In this document: one piece after another, positions 1 to 7,416 of the stretch
Layout: each line of letters opens with the position of its first letter
Numbering within the stretch: the first letter of the stretch is position 1
Assembly: GCA_031280545.1 (NCBI GenBank)
Contig: JAITGP010000011.1
Location: 1 to 13,924 of the forward strand
Length of the DNA stretch: 13,924 nucleotides
Direction: 5' to 3'
From: Candidatus Peribacteria bacterium
Lineage (GTDB): Bacteria; Patescibacteria; JAEDAM01; Absconditabacterales; Absconditicoccaceae
Notes under the pieces: generated by a model
Seen by the model: the letters and a program-made list of their open reading frames with translations, nothing else
Database searches by the model: none
Told to the model about the DNA's origin: nothing
Position numbers and translations under genes: made by a program

Positions 1-1184
1 ATCCCAAATCTACAAAAGTAGAAATCTTATATACGAACTAAACTACACAAAAGGAGCCAGAAAAACAATAATCTACAAAAGTAGAAATCTTATATACGAA
101 CTAAACCTCTCAATCAGGAGAATTAGACAACAAATCTACAAAAGTAGAAATCTTATATACGAACTAAACAAGAAACCAAACCAGATATGAAAAAAGAAAT
201 CTACAAAAGTAGAAATCTTATATACGAACTAAACGTTTTTCGGACTGATATGGGTGCCAAATCTACAAAAGTAGAAATCTTATATACGAACTAAACCGGC
301 GAGAGGAGGACTAATGTAATCAAATCTACAAAAGTAGAAATCTTATATACGAACTAAACGGGAGTAGGATAATACATGCTTGATTTATCTACAAAAGTAG
401 AAATCTTATATACGAACTAAACTATGAGCTCTTGTTCTCTTTTTCGGCTTATCTACAAAAGTAGAAATCTTATATACGAACTAAACAGACCAAAGCAATG
501 ACAGCCTAGTAAATATCTACAAAAGTAGAAATCTTATATACGAACTAAACGTAGGAGTAGATTTAATCAATCCAGAATCTACAAAAGTAGAAATCTTATA
601 TACGAACTAAACATGCTGACCTCTTCCTTTTCTAATATATCTACAAAAGTAGAAATCTTATATACTAACTAAACTAATGAAGGAAGAACAAAATAACAGA
701 CTATCTACAAAAGTAGAAATCTTATATACGAACTAAACTTGATCACTCAAGCTATAAGCATGATTAATCTACAAAAGTAGAAATCTTATATACGAACTAA
801 ACCTAACAACAAGTTTATTCAGGGTTGACAATCTACAAAAGTAGAAATCTTATATACGAACTAAACATCAGAACGGATGGTGAAGTTGTACCGCATCTAC
901 AAAAGTAGAAATCTTATATACGAACTAAACCCTTCCACAGATTCAGCTTTGCTAAAGATCTACAAAAGTAGAAATCTTATATACGAACTAAACTTGGAGC
1001 AACTGCCGATATGCACCAATATCTACAAAAGTAGAAATCTTATATACGAACTAAACCATTGATAAAATGGCAAAAGCAATATGAATCTACAAAAGTAGAA
1101 ATCTTATATACGAACTAAACTTCAAGAAACCACTGGAGAATAGCATCCATCTACAAAAGTAGAAATCTTATATACGAACTAAAC
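1..1184 (-). CRISPR. Type V-A (Cas12a-type) CRISPR array, 19 repeats
   Basis: Nineteen 36-bp repeats begin at 8, 71, 134, 199, 261, 324, 387, 451, 515, 577, 639, 703, 767, 831, 895, 958, 1021, 1085 and 1149. They enclose 18 spacers of 26-29 bp, and seven bases of a further spacer precede the first repeat, so the array continues left of the window. On the minus strand each repeat begins GTTTAGTTCG and ends GATTTCTACTTTTGTAGAT. That end is the Cas12a crRNA handle, a TCTAC/GTAGA stem around a TTTT loop, so the array is read right to left and 1149-1184 is leader-proximal. All repeats are identical except 639-674, where G666 is T (C to A at repeat position 9 in crRNA sense), outside the handle. 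No spacer was seen to match the rest of the window by eye. Type is inferred from the repeat and neighbouring cas genes; no effector is present. Confidence 0.97.
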
Positions 1185-1202
1185 TTCAATTTTCGCATAA
1201 CT

Positions 1203-1254
1203 AAGCCAATTTCTCAGGGTAAGCGGTCAGTTGCTGTCCTGAGAAATCAGGCTT
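1203..1254. repeat. Inverted repeat (stem-loop) in the CRISPR leader
   Basis: ATTTCTCAGG at 1209-1218 is the exact reverse complement of CCTGAGAAAT at 1238-1247, with a 19-bp loop. After a small bulge the pairing continues with AAGCC (1203-1207) against GGCTT (1250-1254). It starts about 19 bp upstream of the first repeat in the direction of array transcription. It could fold in the leader RNA or serve as a protein site for spacer integration; neither is shown. Confidence 0.7.
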
Positions 1255-1366
1255 TTCACCATCTTCCCATTTTATGAAGACGGTAGGTTTACAAGTTTAA
1301 TACACATAGGGTGATTTCTAGCTACTTTATACCTCACTTGGAAGTACAAAACAGCAATGTAGCAAA

Positions 1367-1382
1367 ATTTCTACGTAGAAAT
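1367..1382. repeat. 16-bp perfect palindrome resembling the crRNA handle
   Basis: ATTTCTACGTAGAAAT is self-complementary. It has the same ATTTCTAC and GTAGA arms as the CRISPR repeat handle but lacks the TTTT between them. It lies 38 bp past the cas2 stop in cas2 sense. Possible explanations are a decayed repeat, a dimeric operator, or chance in AT-rich DNA. Confidence 0.6.
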
Positions 1383-1420
1383 GTTAAATACCCTTCCGTC
1401 AGCTTTATATTATGAAAAAC

Positions 1421-1699
1421 TTACAAAAAAACAAGCTCTTCTTCCTCGTGGACGGCATAGCCATAACGAACCACCTTTTTCATACATCCTTCACAGAGAG
1501 AAAAGATCAAAATGCTATCAGAATTTTCAAACTTTTTCTGAAATTTCTTTTCAATTTCCAAGAGGACGATACTCAAAATTCTTGGACTATTTTTTAATTC
1601 AAAAACAGAATATTGCAATCTGCGACCGTATTTTTCTAAAAATTTAGAAAATCTGAATCTGGTTTTATTGTTGGAAATATCGTAAGAGACAATGAGCAT
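1421..1699 (-). CDS. cas2: CRISPR-associated endoribonuclease Cas2
   Basis: Cas2 forms the structural centre of the Cas1-Cas2 integrase that inserts new spacers at the leader end of the array. The 92-residue product has the usual Cas2 size. It opens with a hydrophobic strand leading to the conserved aspartate (VSYDIS, residues 4-9), followed by KFLEKYGRRLQYSVFEL, the family's first helix and second strand. It is the only recognisable gene here without an in-frame TGA, and it stops at TAA. It starts at ATG 34 bp after cas1 with no obvious promoter between, so cas1-cas2 co-transcription towards the array is likely. No Shine-Dalgarno sequence precedes the ATG. Confidence 0.95.
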   Translation of the reverse strand: MLIVSYDISNNKTRFRFSKFLEKYGRRLQYSVFELKNSPRILSIVLLEIEKKFQKKFENSDSILIFSLCEGCMKKVVRYGYAVHEEEELVFL

Positions 1700-1723
1700 T
1701 TTATTCTTTTGTTATGGATATAA

Positions 1724-1750
1724 AGATCCTTCGCTACGCTCAGGATGACA
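1724..1750. repeat. Interspersed-repeat-like element overlapping the cas1 3' end
   Basis: On the minus strand this stretch contains TCATCCTGAG, GCGTAGCGA and AGGATC in succession, with ATCCT and AGGAT forming short inverted arms. From memory, near-identical sequences occur as dispersed intergenic repeats in many unrelated bacteria; I could not search. The last codons of cas1, including its TAG stop, lie inside it. Confidence 0.4.
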
Positions 1751-2717
1751 AAGAAGAAACGAAAGTAAAATTCGGGAACTTCTCTACGGCTCCCATAATG
1801 AACCTGTAATACTGCTTCACGTAATCGAAAAAGTCCATTTTCCTTTCCAAAATCGCCTTCAACATAATCTTCACATACGGGTCTCTTTTATCCCAAGCAA
1901 GCTCATATTCCCCATTTTTGAAGGAGAAGTCTTTTTCGTTAATTTGACCAAGATTGTATGCTTTGAGAATGGCTTTATCAATGACACAGCGAAAGGGTTC
2001 TACGAGGTCACAAGCGAGCGATTTCCTCTCAAAAAAGAGTTTATGATATACACCTCTATACACATCAAATCCGTACAAATTCAGGTTTGCCTCTATAAAA
2101 TTATAAAGAAAGCTGTATCCCATATCCATTAAGAGATTGATAATATCCGCTCTGGTGCGAGGTTCGCGTTTGTATCGTTTGAGTTCTTTGAAGTAATGAG
2201 CAAAAAAGATTTTGGAAGCTGAACCTTCAATTCCTCTCAAACTGTCATCTCAAGTCTGATTTTCCACTTTTTTATACAGCTCCTTCAATTGAGTAATCCC
2301 TTCTTTCAAGTCCATATCTTTATTTCTCAGAGAAGTCAGTAAAGCTCCCTGATTGGCGATTTTATTCTTCACGATAAGTTTTGCGATATGCAGGTCTTGC
2401 TCAGGGGTAGAAGCATATTGCTTTTCACGAAGCAAATAGTTTCCCGCCAACGCAGAACCGATATGACAAAGCGGTTTCAGACTTCTCTGGAAGCAGTAGA
2501 CTCCGATTTGGTACTTGAGCAATTTGGCGATGAGTTTCGTCGTGATACTACATTCCCCAATGATGAAAACGCAGAAAATCTTGAAACAAGAAATCTGATC
2601 TTGAATTTTTCCGTCCTTCTTGATGAGGATATTATCATTACGGAAAGAGATGTCTTTCACTCGGTCAGAGCTGATGACGACGATTTGTTTTTCTGTGAAG
2701 TCGGGGCGAGAGAGCAT
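1734..2717 (-). CDS. cas1: CRISPR-associated integrase Cas1 (contains recoded TGA)
   Basis: Cas1 is the metal-dependent integrase that, with Cas2, inserts spacers into the array. The 327-residue product matches type V-A Cas1 in length. The N-terminal beta domain covers about residues 1-85. The catalytic domain shows GIEGSAS with E164, GVYHKLFFERKSLACDL with H225, and DLVEPFR with D237 and E240; E164, H225 and E240 fit the metal site. In-frame TGA codons at 2250-2252 (G156) and 1740-1742 (G326) are read as glycine; under the standard code the first would split the protein just before the catalytic glutamate. It stops at TAG. The ATG at 2717 follows the methyltransferase by 41 bp. The last codons fall in an interspersed-repeat-like sequence, so the native C-terminus may have been altered. 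Confidence 0.95.
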
Positions 2718-2726
2718 GGTAATGAG

Positions 2727-2761
2727 GATTACAGAAGATTAAAAGAGATTACAGAAGATTA
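2727..2761. repeat. Two 15-bp direct repeats between methyltransferase and cas1
   Basis: GATTACAGAAGATTA occurs at 2727-2741 and again at 2747-2761, a 20-bp period. The second copy contains the methyltransferase stop codon; the first ends 10 bp upstream of the cas1 ATG. It may be a small tandem duplication, or a paired binding site in the cas1 leader. Confidence 0.7.
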
Positions 2762-3586
2762 TATTTTTGTAGCTTTAATAACAACTAACATATTTTGTTT
2801 TTCAATTTCTTGCCAATTATCTAAAATTTTTCCTTCGTTGTGCATCTTCAACTCAATATATTTCACATCTTTAAAACCATTTTTTATGAACAGGTTTTCA
2901 TAAGTTTCTCTTGTCCAATAAAAACTCCTAAAATCACATATCTTTTCACCGTCTTGTGTCCGTAAGGTTGTTTCAATTCCTGCACCATCTACGAACGGTT
3001 TACCTTTCCATTCTGTGCTGTGGCTGATATGTTTTCAGGGTTTGATAATAGGATGTTCTGGACTTATGGTTATAGTGGTAAATTCTTCACCACTTTTTAA
3101 GTTATCAGCAACATTTCTCAGCATTCCGTCTAGTTTTTCAATAGAACTCGCATAGTTAAATAGAAAAGCACCAACTACTTTATCAAAAGGCTGTTCACTA
3201 TATTTTTTGGGAGAAGAAGCATCAGCTAAAATATACAAAATGCCATCATTTTTACTTTTCGCAATATCCAACATAGTTTCAGAAATATCTACACCAACGA
3301 CATTTGCTCCTTTATCAGCCAGCATTCTAGAACTATCTCCTGAACCACACGCTAAATCGAGCACTCTTTTATCCTTAATACTGCCAATTTCCCTAAGCCA
3401 AGTTGCGTATGCCATAAATTGATGAGGATTTCCCAATCTTCCTTCATTTTGATAATTTTTAGTAAGATTTTCATTGTAGATGGGAGCTTGTAAGGTATTT
3501 GTTATTTGTTCTGTCTGCTCAAAATTCCCAACAACATTTGGTTGGCTTATTTCCTGACTAGGTACAGTAAGGTTTGGTTTGCTCAT
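2759..3586 (-). CDS. Class I SAM-dependent methyltransferase (recoded TGA)
   Basis: This predicted 275-residue Rossmann-fold methyltransferase has the SAM-binding motif VLDLACGSGDSS at about residues 75-86, the second-strand acidic motif VVGVDISETML at about 96-106, and the DxxxP-like FDKVVGAFLFNY at about 134-145. The substrate is unknown; small-molecule or protein methylation is more likely than DNA, because no NPPY or PC motif is present. TGA at 3035-3037 is read as glycine 184, and translation then runs to TAA at 2759. I chose ATG at 3586 because an in-frame GTG at 3613 lies inside a hairpin next to the predicted transcription start; with the GTG the protein would be 284 residues. It is first in a probable methyltransferase-cas1-cas2 transcript. 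It is not a usual part of type V-A loci and may be cargo. Confidence 0.85.
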
Positions 3587-3606
3587 TATAATAGAGGAAT
3601 CTAAAT

Positions 3607-3627
3607 TATCCACTTTATAGTGGGATA
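3607..3627. repeat. Hairpin at the predicted 5' end of the methyltransferase-cas transcript
   Basis: TATCCACT (3607-3614), a TTAT loop, then AGTGG-G-ATA (3619-3627) pair as eight base pairs with one bulged G. The predicted transcription start is near 3627, so this would be the first structure of the RNA or an operator over the start site. An in-frame GTG (3611-3613) is buried in the stem. Confidence 0.6.
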
Positions 3628-3633
3628 TATTCT

Positions 3634-3661
3634 ATTATAATTCAAAAATGATTTTTTGCAA
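3634..3661 (-). promoter_or_regulatory. Promoter for methyltransferase-cas1-cas2
   Basis: On the minus strand, -35 TTGCAA (3656-3661), a 16-bp spacer and a perfect -10 TATAAT (3634-3639). A-tracts flank the -35 box. It points into the methyltransferase gene and may drive the cas genes too. Confidence 0.7.
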
Positions 3662-3796
3662 CTTTTTTCCAACAAAACTCTTGCTCAACTCACTACTTAA
3701 TCTTCCGCTTGATTTCCTTCTTAACAAAGGGAAGGTTCAGATTTTTCGTCTTTACTGAAACTTTCTCTTGATTTTCATTTCATTTTCCATACTACC

Positions 3797-3825
3797 TTGT
3801 TATACAAAATACTAGGTTTTATAAC
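3797..3825 (+). promoter_or_regulatory. padR promoter with overlapping inverted repeat
   Basis: TTGTTA (3797-3802), a 17-bp spacer and TATAAC (3820-3825) form a plausible promoter 17 bp before the PadR start codon. GTTATA (3799-3804) and TATAAC (3820-3825) are exact reverse complements, so a dimeric repressor bound here would cover both boxes. PadR proteins commonly repress their own promoters, so autoregulation is the natural inference. Confidence 0.5.
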
Positions 3826-3842
3826 ATACCCTATCGAACCCT

Positions 3843-4172
3843 ATGTCCGAAGCCGAAAAGATAACCACACAAATGAAAAAGGGAATCCTAGAATATCTCA
3901 TTCTCTCCATCATCTCCAAAGGCGAGAGCTACACCAACGACATCATCTCTACACTGAAAAAGGCGAATTTAATCGTGGTGGAAGGGACGATGTACCCGCT
4001 CCTCTCTAGGCTGAAGAACGAAAAACTTTTGGAATACATCCGAGTAGAATCGCCCCAATGACCTCCGAGAAAATACTACAAGCTGACTTCCAAAGGCAAA
4101 GAAAGCCTGAAATCTATGGACCAAGTTTGGAAACAGCTTTCTCAAACCGTTGAAAAAATCGTGAAATGTTAA
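3843..4172 (+). CDS. PadR-family transcriptional regulator (recoded TGA)
   Basis: This 109-residue protein is a compact PadR-type winged-helix repressor. The helix-turn-helix region reads MKKGILEYLILSIISKG (about residues 11-27), then the recognition and wing segment GTMYPLLSRLKNEKLLEY and, after the TGA at 4059-4061 (glycine 73), PPRKYYKLTSKGKESL. A GPPRKYY motif directly after the wing is typical of the family, which confirms TGA as glycine. The remaining C-terminal helix would mediate dimerisation. Its neighbour 69 bp downstream carries a HAAS-type domain, and PadR-HAAS pairs are a known arrangement in which the membrane partner is thought to control the repressor. It stops at TAA. The signal is unknown. 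Confidence 0.92.
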
Positions 4173-4179
4173 CTAACTC

Positions 4180-4200
4180 GGACGAGGCAAGCCATCGTCC
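4180..4200. repeat. Small inverted repeat between padR and the HAAS membrane gene
   Basis: GGACGA (4180-4185) and TCGTCC (4195-4200) pair around a 9-bp loop. No T-run follows, so it is not a clear terminator. It could set relative expression or mRNA stability. Confidence 0.45.
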
Positions 4201-4241
4201 CTACCATCGGAATATTCCTTTATCTATTACCCACCTAACAA

Positions 4242-5522
4242 ATGACCACTTTAGAATTTCAAGGACACAGCTTCTCCATTGAGAATGATGCGAAACGCTT
4301 TCTGGAAAAGTACCTCAAGAGGATTGACTCCTACGCTCAGAAGCACCATATTGACACTGACGTCGTGGATGACATCTACCAAAGCATTTTGGAAAAACTT
4401 TTTGAGATTAAAAAGCCCATCAGTCAAAAAAAGCTGATTACCATCGTGAATGCCCTCTGAGAACCAGAAGATATTTTTGAGAACAACGAAATGATTGCTC
4501 TCGCCGAGGCAGAAATGGAAGGGAAGAAGGGGCGAAAAAAGTTTCTGTTTCAGATACAACAAGGCATAAAAAAAATCTGATACGGATTTCGAATGGCTAT
4601 CAAACGAATCTGTCTTTCAATTCGACGACTGGTAAAATGGACTTGTATCTTGGCACGAAGACTGGTAAAACGATGTTGTATACGAGGGCGAAGCCTCTTG
4701 AAACGAATAAGTATACAATTACGAAGAGTATTAAAACGATGCCGAGATTTCCTCTACAAATTTTTCACGAGTTATCTACGAAAATTTCTCTGGGCGTGTG
4801 TCAGAATTTTCTTCTGATGTGTCTTGTTGTGCGGAATTGTAGTATTGGTGGGACTTGTTGGAGCTTGGGTAGGAGATATTACGGTGATGAACCAGTCTTT
4901 TAGACTATTATTTGAAAATGATTTGACAGCTCCGCTGTGCGTTTTGCTCGTGTGTTGTAGCTTTTGGTTCATTACACTGCTGGCGAGTTTTAGCAAAAAG
5001 CCTATCAAAAATCGGTATCTCCATTTGTGAGTGCTATTAATGGCTCTGGGAGGGGGAATTGCGATACTTAGTAGTGCTTGTGAGCTCCTGAATATGCAAC
5101 GCTATCACGTAGTCAGAGAAATTGAACTTCCAAAGCTGAATGTAAATGAGGTAATTGAGATTTGAGAATCAAGGCTATCTCAGTGGAATAGTCCCTTTTT
5201 GCAACGAAGATACCACTTAGGAACAGAGATAAAAGCTGAAGTTGAATTCTATTATTATGCAAAGAACCCCGAGCAAGCAAAGTTGATTGAGCAGGCTTTT
5301 ATTGCTCCTGAGATGATAACCGTGGGGAACAAAATCATTGCCGAGTGGAGGGATAATCAGATATTTTCACCAAAAGTGCCGTTTAATGCTATTGAGGTCT
5401 ACTTAGATTTCTCTGTCCCTGAAAATGCGAAGTTGAAGAGTGACTATCGACGATGTCGTCAAGATCACGGTATTTGGGAAGGAGGAAAATTTGTCTGTCC
5501 TGAAGAAACAAGGGAGAGCTAG
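4242..5522 (+). CDS. HAAS-domain membrane protein, PadR partner, with 11-residue basic repeats
   Basis: The 426-residue protein reads through five TGA codons (4458, 4578, 4815, 5028, 5163) to TAG. Residues about 8-85 resemble the HAAS adaptor found with PadR regulators: RFLEKYLKRIDSYAQKHHID, an acidic VVDDIYQSILEKL helix, then PISQKKLITIVNALG and EPEDIFE. Residues 117-171 form five consecutive 11-residue units, each opening with arginine and with lysine at position 5, predicted as a long basic helix. Hydrophobic segments at about 182-210, 230-252 and 264-282 look like three membrane spans. The remaining 140 residues are soluble, with cysteines near the end, and were not recognised. I infer that the HAAS domain and basic helix face the cytoplasm and the C-terminus faces outward, sensing something that relieves PadR repression. 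It converges with cas4, 27 bp away. Confidence 0.8.
4590..4754 (+). repeat. Five tandem 33-bp units encoding 11-residue basic repeats
   Basis: Units start at 4590, 4623, 4656, 4689 and 4722; every one starts with CGA, and AAA is the fifth codon in each. The translated units are RMAIKRICLSI, RRLVKWTCILA, RRLVKRCCIRG, RSLLKRISIQL and RRVLKRCRDFL. Position 1 arginine and position 5 lysine are invariant. DNA identity between units is only partial, so the array is old or under selection at the protein level. Confidence 0.85.
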
Positions 5523-5549
5523 AAACTTTGAAGATGTATTTCTCTTTAA

Positions 5550-6104
5550 TTACGCTAACGAACTATCGCACAATTCGTGATAAATACAATTTTTGCACTT
5601 CTCCGCATTTGGAACGAAATCCGAAGAAGCAGGATTAAAATGCTGATAACGATCAAGGAACACCTCAAATTCACGAATTGCCTCCTCATCAGGAAGGGGG
5701 ATTTCGTAGACTTTATTATCGTCCATTGAATAGAGTTTCAGCTTTTCTACCTGATAGCCCATTTCTGTCAGGCAAAAGTATTGAGCATAGACCTGATACA
5801 TATAGCCTTGGTAGAGTTCAGAAATGTGGGATTTCCTCTCCATCAGGGATTTCTTGCTGATATGGAAGACATCTATCTTTCCAACCAGATTGTACTTTTC
5901 ACTGTAAATGGAAGTTCCCTGCAAGATATCCTTGGAAGTTGAATACGTTCCGTGGTCTATTCTGGTGTGGTTGAGAGTTCAACGAACTTGTGGGGTGTCT
6001 TGGTAAAGCCCTTTTTCCACATTATCGTAGAGTTGGTGGAAGTAGATAGACTTTGGGCAGAAAGTGAAGTCATTGAGGGTGGAAATGCGAATGTAAGAGT
6101 CCAT
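5550..6104 (-). CDS. cas4: CRISPR-associated exonuclease Cas4 (recoded TGA)
   Basis: Cas4 trims prespacers and helps select PAM-adjacent ends for Cas1-Cas2. The 184-residue product has the Cas4 RecB-like nuclease motifs in order: C16, GTLNH (G42, H46), KIDV with D78, MERK with E89 and K91, and QGYMYQ (Q99, Y101). A C-terminal cluster CKNCIYHELC (C170, C173, C179) joins C16 to bind an iron-sulfur cluster. TGA at 5979-5981 encodes G42 of the GxxxH motif; without recoding only a fragment lacking the N-terminal cysteine and this histidine would remain. Start chosen at ATG 6104, giving MDSYIRISTLNDF; an in-frame ATG at 6134 would add 10 residues. It stops at TAA. It lies 2.8 kb from cas1, an unusual separation for type V-A. 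Confidence 0.93.
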
Positions 6105-6154
6105 AGGGAAAGAACATACTGAAGTAAAATTTCATCTGTCATCAGAGTATAATC

Positions 6155-6170
6155 AAATACGCACCTATTT
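6155..6170 (-). promoter_or_regulatory. Half-copy of the abiE operator upstream of cas4
   Basis: AAATACGCACCTATTT here differs by one base from AAATACACACCTATTT at 7403-7418, the loop and right arm of the abiE operator. The left arm is absent. The site overlaps the abiEii stop codon and lies just upstream of a possible cas4 -10 box, TATACT at 6146-6151 on the minus strand. Regulation of cas4 by AbiEi is a hypothesis. Confidence 0.4.
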
Positions 6171-6830
6171 GAGTCATGAAGTCTGCAACATAAGCATACT
6201 GATCAAACTATCAATCAAATTACTCTTTACTCGAGGTTTTTGTTTTTCAGTCAAGACTTCTCAGAGTCCATCCAGAATTTTATATTCTTTTGGTAAAGAT
6301 TGTAGTTGATTTAAAATTAGGTTTAGCACTTCCTTCAGAGTTTTTCCTGTTCTTTCCTCAACTACTGCCTCATTGATCTCCCAGAGATGTTGAAAGAAGA
6401 AATACACATCATAGATATCCCTATTCGCCATCCTCTCAAGCAATGCCACGAGTTTATTGGCAAAAATAGTGGCTTTAGTCTGTATTCTCAATGGCTTCCC
6501 AAAAAAACTGACTATTTCATATTGGTTTGCTTTCCATATTTTTCTATTGAGATCAATTTTGATATTAGTATCATTTTCGCCATAAGACAAAACCAATTGC
6601 TGTTTTCCAGTCAGCTTTCAAAACTTTTTTAAGAGGTTAGAGAGGTCTTTATCTATTTTTGCCTCAGGTTCCACAATATCAAAGTCCAAATCAGTGGAAA
6701 ATCTATCCAATGCATAGAGAAAATAGCAAGCTGTCCCACCTTTGAAAGCCAAATAAGGTCAGGCAGGACTCGCGAAAATCGCCTGAATGATCTGAAACAT
6801 CAGTCTCCTGTGCTTATCTCTGTTTAGCAT
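6165..6830 (-). CDS. abiEii: AbiEii nucleotidyltransferase toxin (type IV TA, recoded TGA)
   Basis: AbiEii toxins are nucleotidyltransferases that inhibit growth when not counteracted by AbiEi; characterised relatives (MenT) modify tRNA. The 221-residue product has the family signatures: AFKGGTACYFLYALDRFSTDLDFD (residues 28-51), with GG at 31-32 and aspartates 47 and 49 as likely metal ligands, and further on KLVALLERMANRDIYDVYFF, the conserved lysine and RDxYD block. Four TGA codons (6759, 6618, 6261, 6174) are read as glycine, and the gene stops at TAG. It starts at ATG 6830 inside abiEi, a 17-bp overlap typical of translationally coupled abiE pairs. The stop is about 60 bp before cas4, with no terminator visible, so read-through into cas4 is possible. 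Confidence 0.92.
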
Positions 6831-7383
6831 GATGAAGTAACTTTTTAACGGATAAAACGACTCTTTGGTTATAAATTTCTGCAATTTCTAACAATGTATC
6901 TTTGCGTAAAGGTTCTAGATTATCAAAATAATAGCTTGGCGAAAGATAAATCCTGTCGCAGACTGCCCTTTCAGCTGTTGCAATAGCGTAAGTTCCTTTT
7001 TGGATAATCCCTAATGGATTGGACAGAACGTCATTTTTTAGCTTATGATATTCAAACGTAGTTCATAAAGCTGATTTTGTTTCACTTCTATCGCTTGCGA
7101 GGAAGAGAGTATTTCCATAGTCTTGGAAGACAATTGCCTCTTGTTTTAGCACGGTTTCAAAGGAAATATAGGAATTTTTATGGAACACTGTTGCAAATTC
7201 AAAAACCTCATAGTGAGGAAACGCGAAAATCCCAGAACTAAGATGTTGCAAAACTCAGGATTTTACTAATCTAGCAAGCAGACTTTTCAGGGTATTTCTA
7301 TTAGTGATTTGGAAAAAAAATCTGATGTCATCGTAGGTGAAGACTGTTTTTCAGGATTTGAGTAGCGTTTCAAGATATTTCAT
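6814..7383 (-). CDS. abiEi: AbiEi antitoxin/transcriptional repressor (recoded TGA)
   Basis: AbiEi neutralises AbiEii and represses its own operon. The 189-residue product begins with a winged-helix region (KTVFTYDDIRFFFQITNRNT, then LKSLLARLVKSGVLQHLSSGIFAF). The C-terminal part carries the family's YISFETVLKQEAIV, an ATAERAVCDRIYL block and NLEPLRKDTLLEIAEIY. TGA at 7351, 7255 and 7063 is read as glycine; 7255 gives the glycine of the wing (KSGVLQHLSSGIF), where AbiEi proteins normally have it. It stops at TAA, 17 bp into abiEii. The ATG at 7383 follows a promoter and a strong inverted repeat by about 12 bp, which fits autorepression. Confidence 0.92.
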
Positions 7384-7394
7384 ATATAACGAAT

Positions 7395-7416
7395 ATAGGT
7401 GTAAATACACACCTAT
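7395..7416. promoter_or_regulatory. abiE operator: inverted repeat at the promoter
   Basis: ATAGGTGT (7395-7402) and ACACCTAT (7409-7416) are exact inverted repeats around AAATAC, and pairing resumes one base further out. It covers the downstream edge of the -10 box and the predicted start of transcription. AbiEi proteins are known to bind inverted repeats in their own promoter, so this is the probable AbiEi site. Confidence 0.7.

Larger units (their letters stand above)
1185..1420 (-). promoter_or_regulatory. CRISPR leader region between cas2 and the first repeat
   Basis: These 236 non-coding bases lie between the cas2 stop and the leader-proximal repeat, where the array promoter and the spacer-integration signals are expected. 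They contain a long inverted repeat (1203-1254) and a palindrome (1367-1382), described separately. No good -35/-10 pair was found; the best candidate on the minus strand is TTGTAA and TAAAAT with a short 14-bp spacer, which is weak. The leader role is inferred from position and array orientation. Confidence 0.7.

Noticed and set aside
877..1062. Open frame of 61 codons with three repeats of an IYKSRNLIYELN-like peptide
   Set aside because: It is a translation of consecutive CRISPR repeats, not a gene.
1..1184. Self-targeting spacers
   Set aside because: Reading by eye found no spacer match in the window; not exhaustive.
1381..1647. Plus-strand open frames of 61-88 codons opposite cas2
   Set aside because: Complete overlap with the well-supported cas2 gene on the other strand; no family resemblance.
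2388..2903. Plus-strand open frame of 171 codons
   Set aside because: Lies antisense to cas1 and the methyltransferase 3' end, both supported by motifs.
4593..5522. Three separate small plus-strand genes (starts at 4593, 4824 and 5199)
   Set aside because: All are in the same frame as 4242 and are interrupted only by TGA; together they form one HAAS-type membrane protein.
5523..5549. Bidirectional terminator between the convergent HAAS gene and cas4
   Set aside because: The 27 bp contain no stem-loop or T-run.
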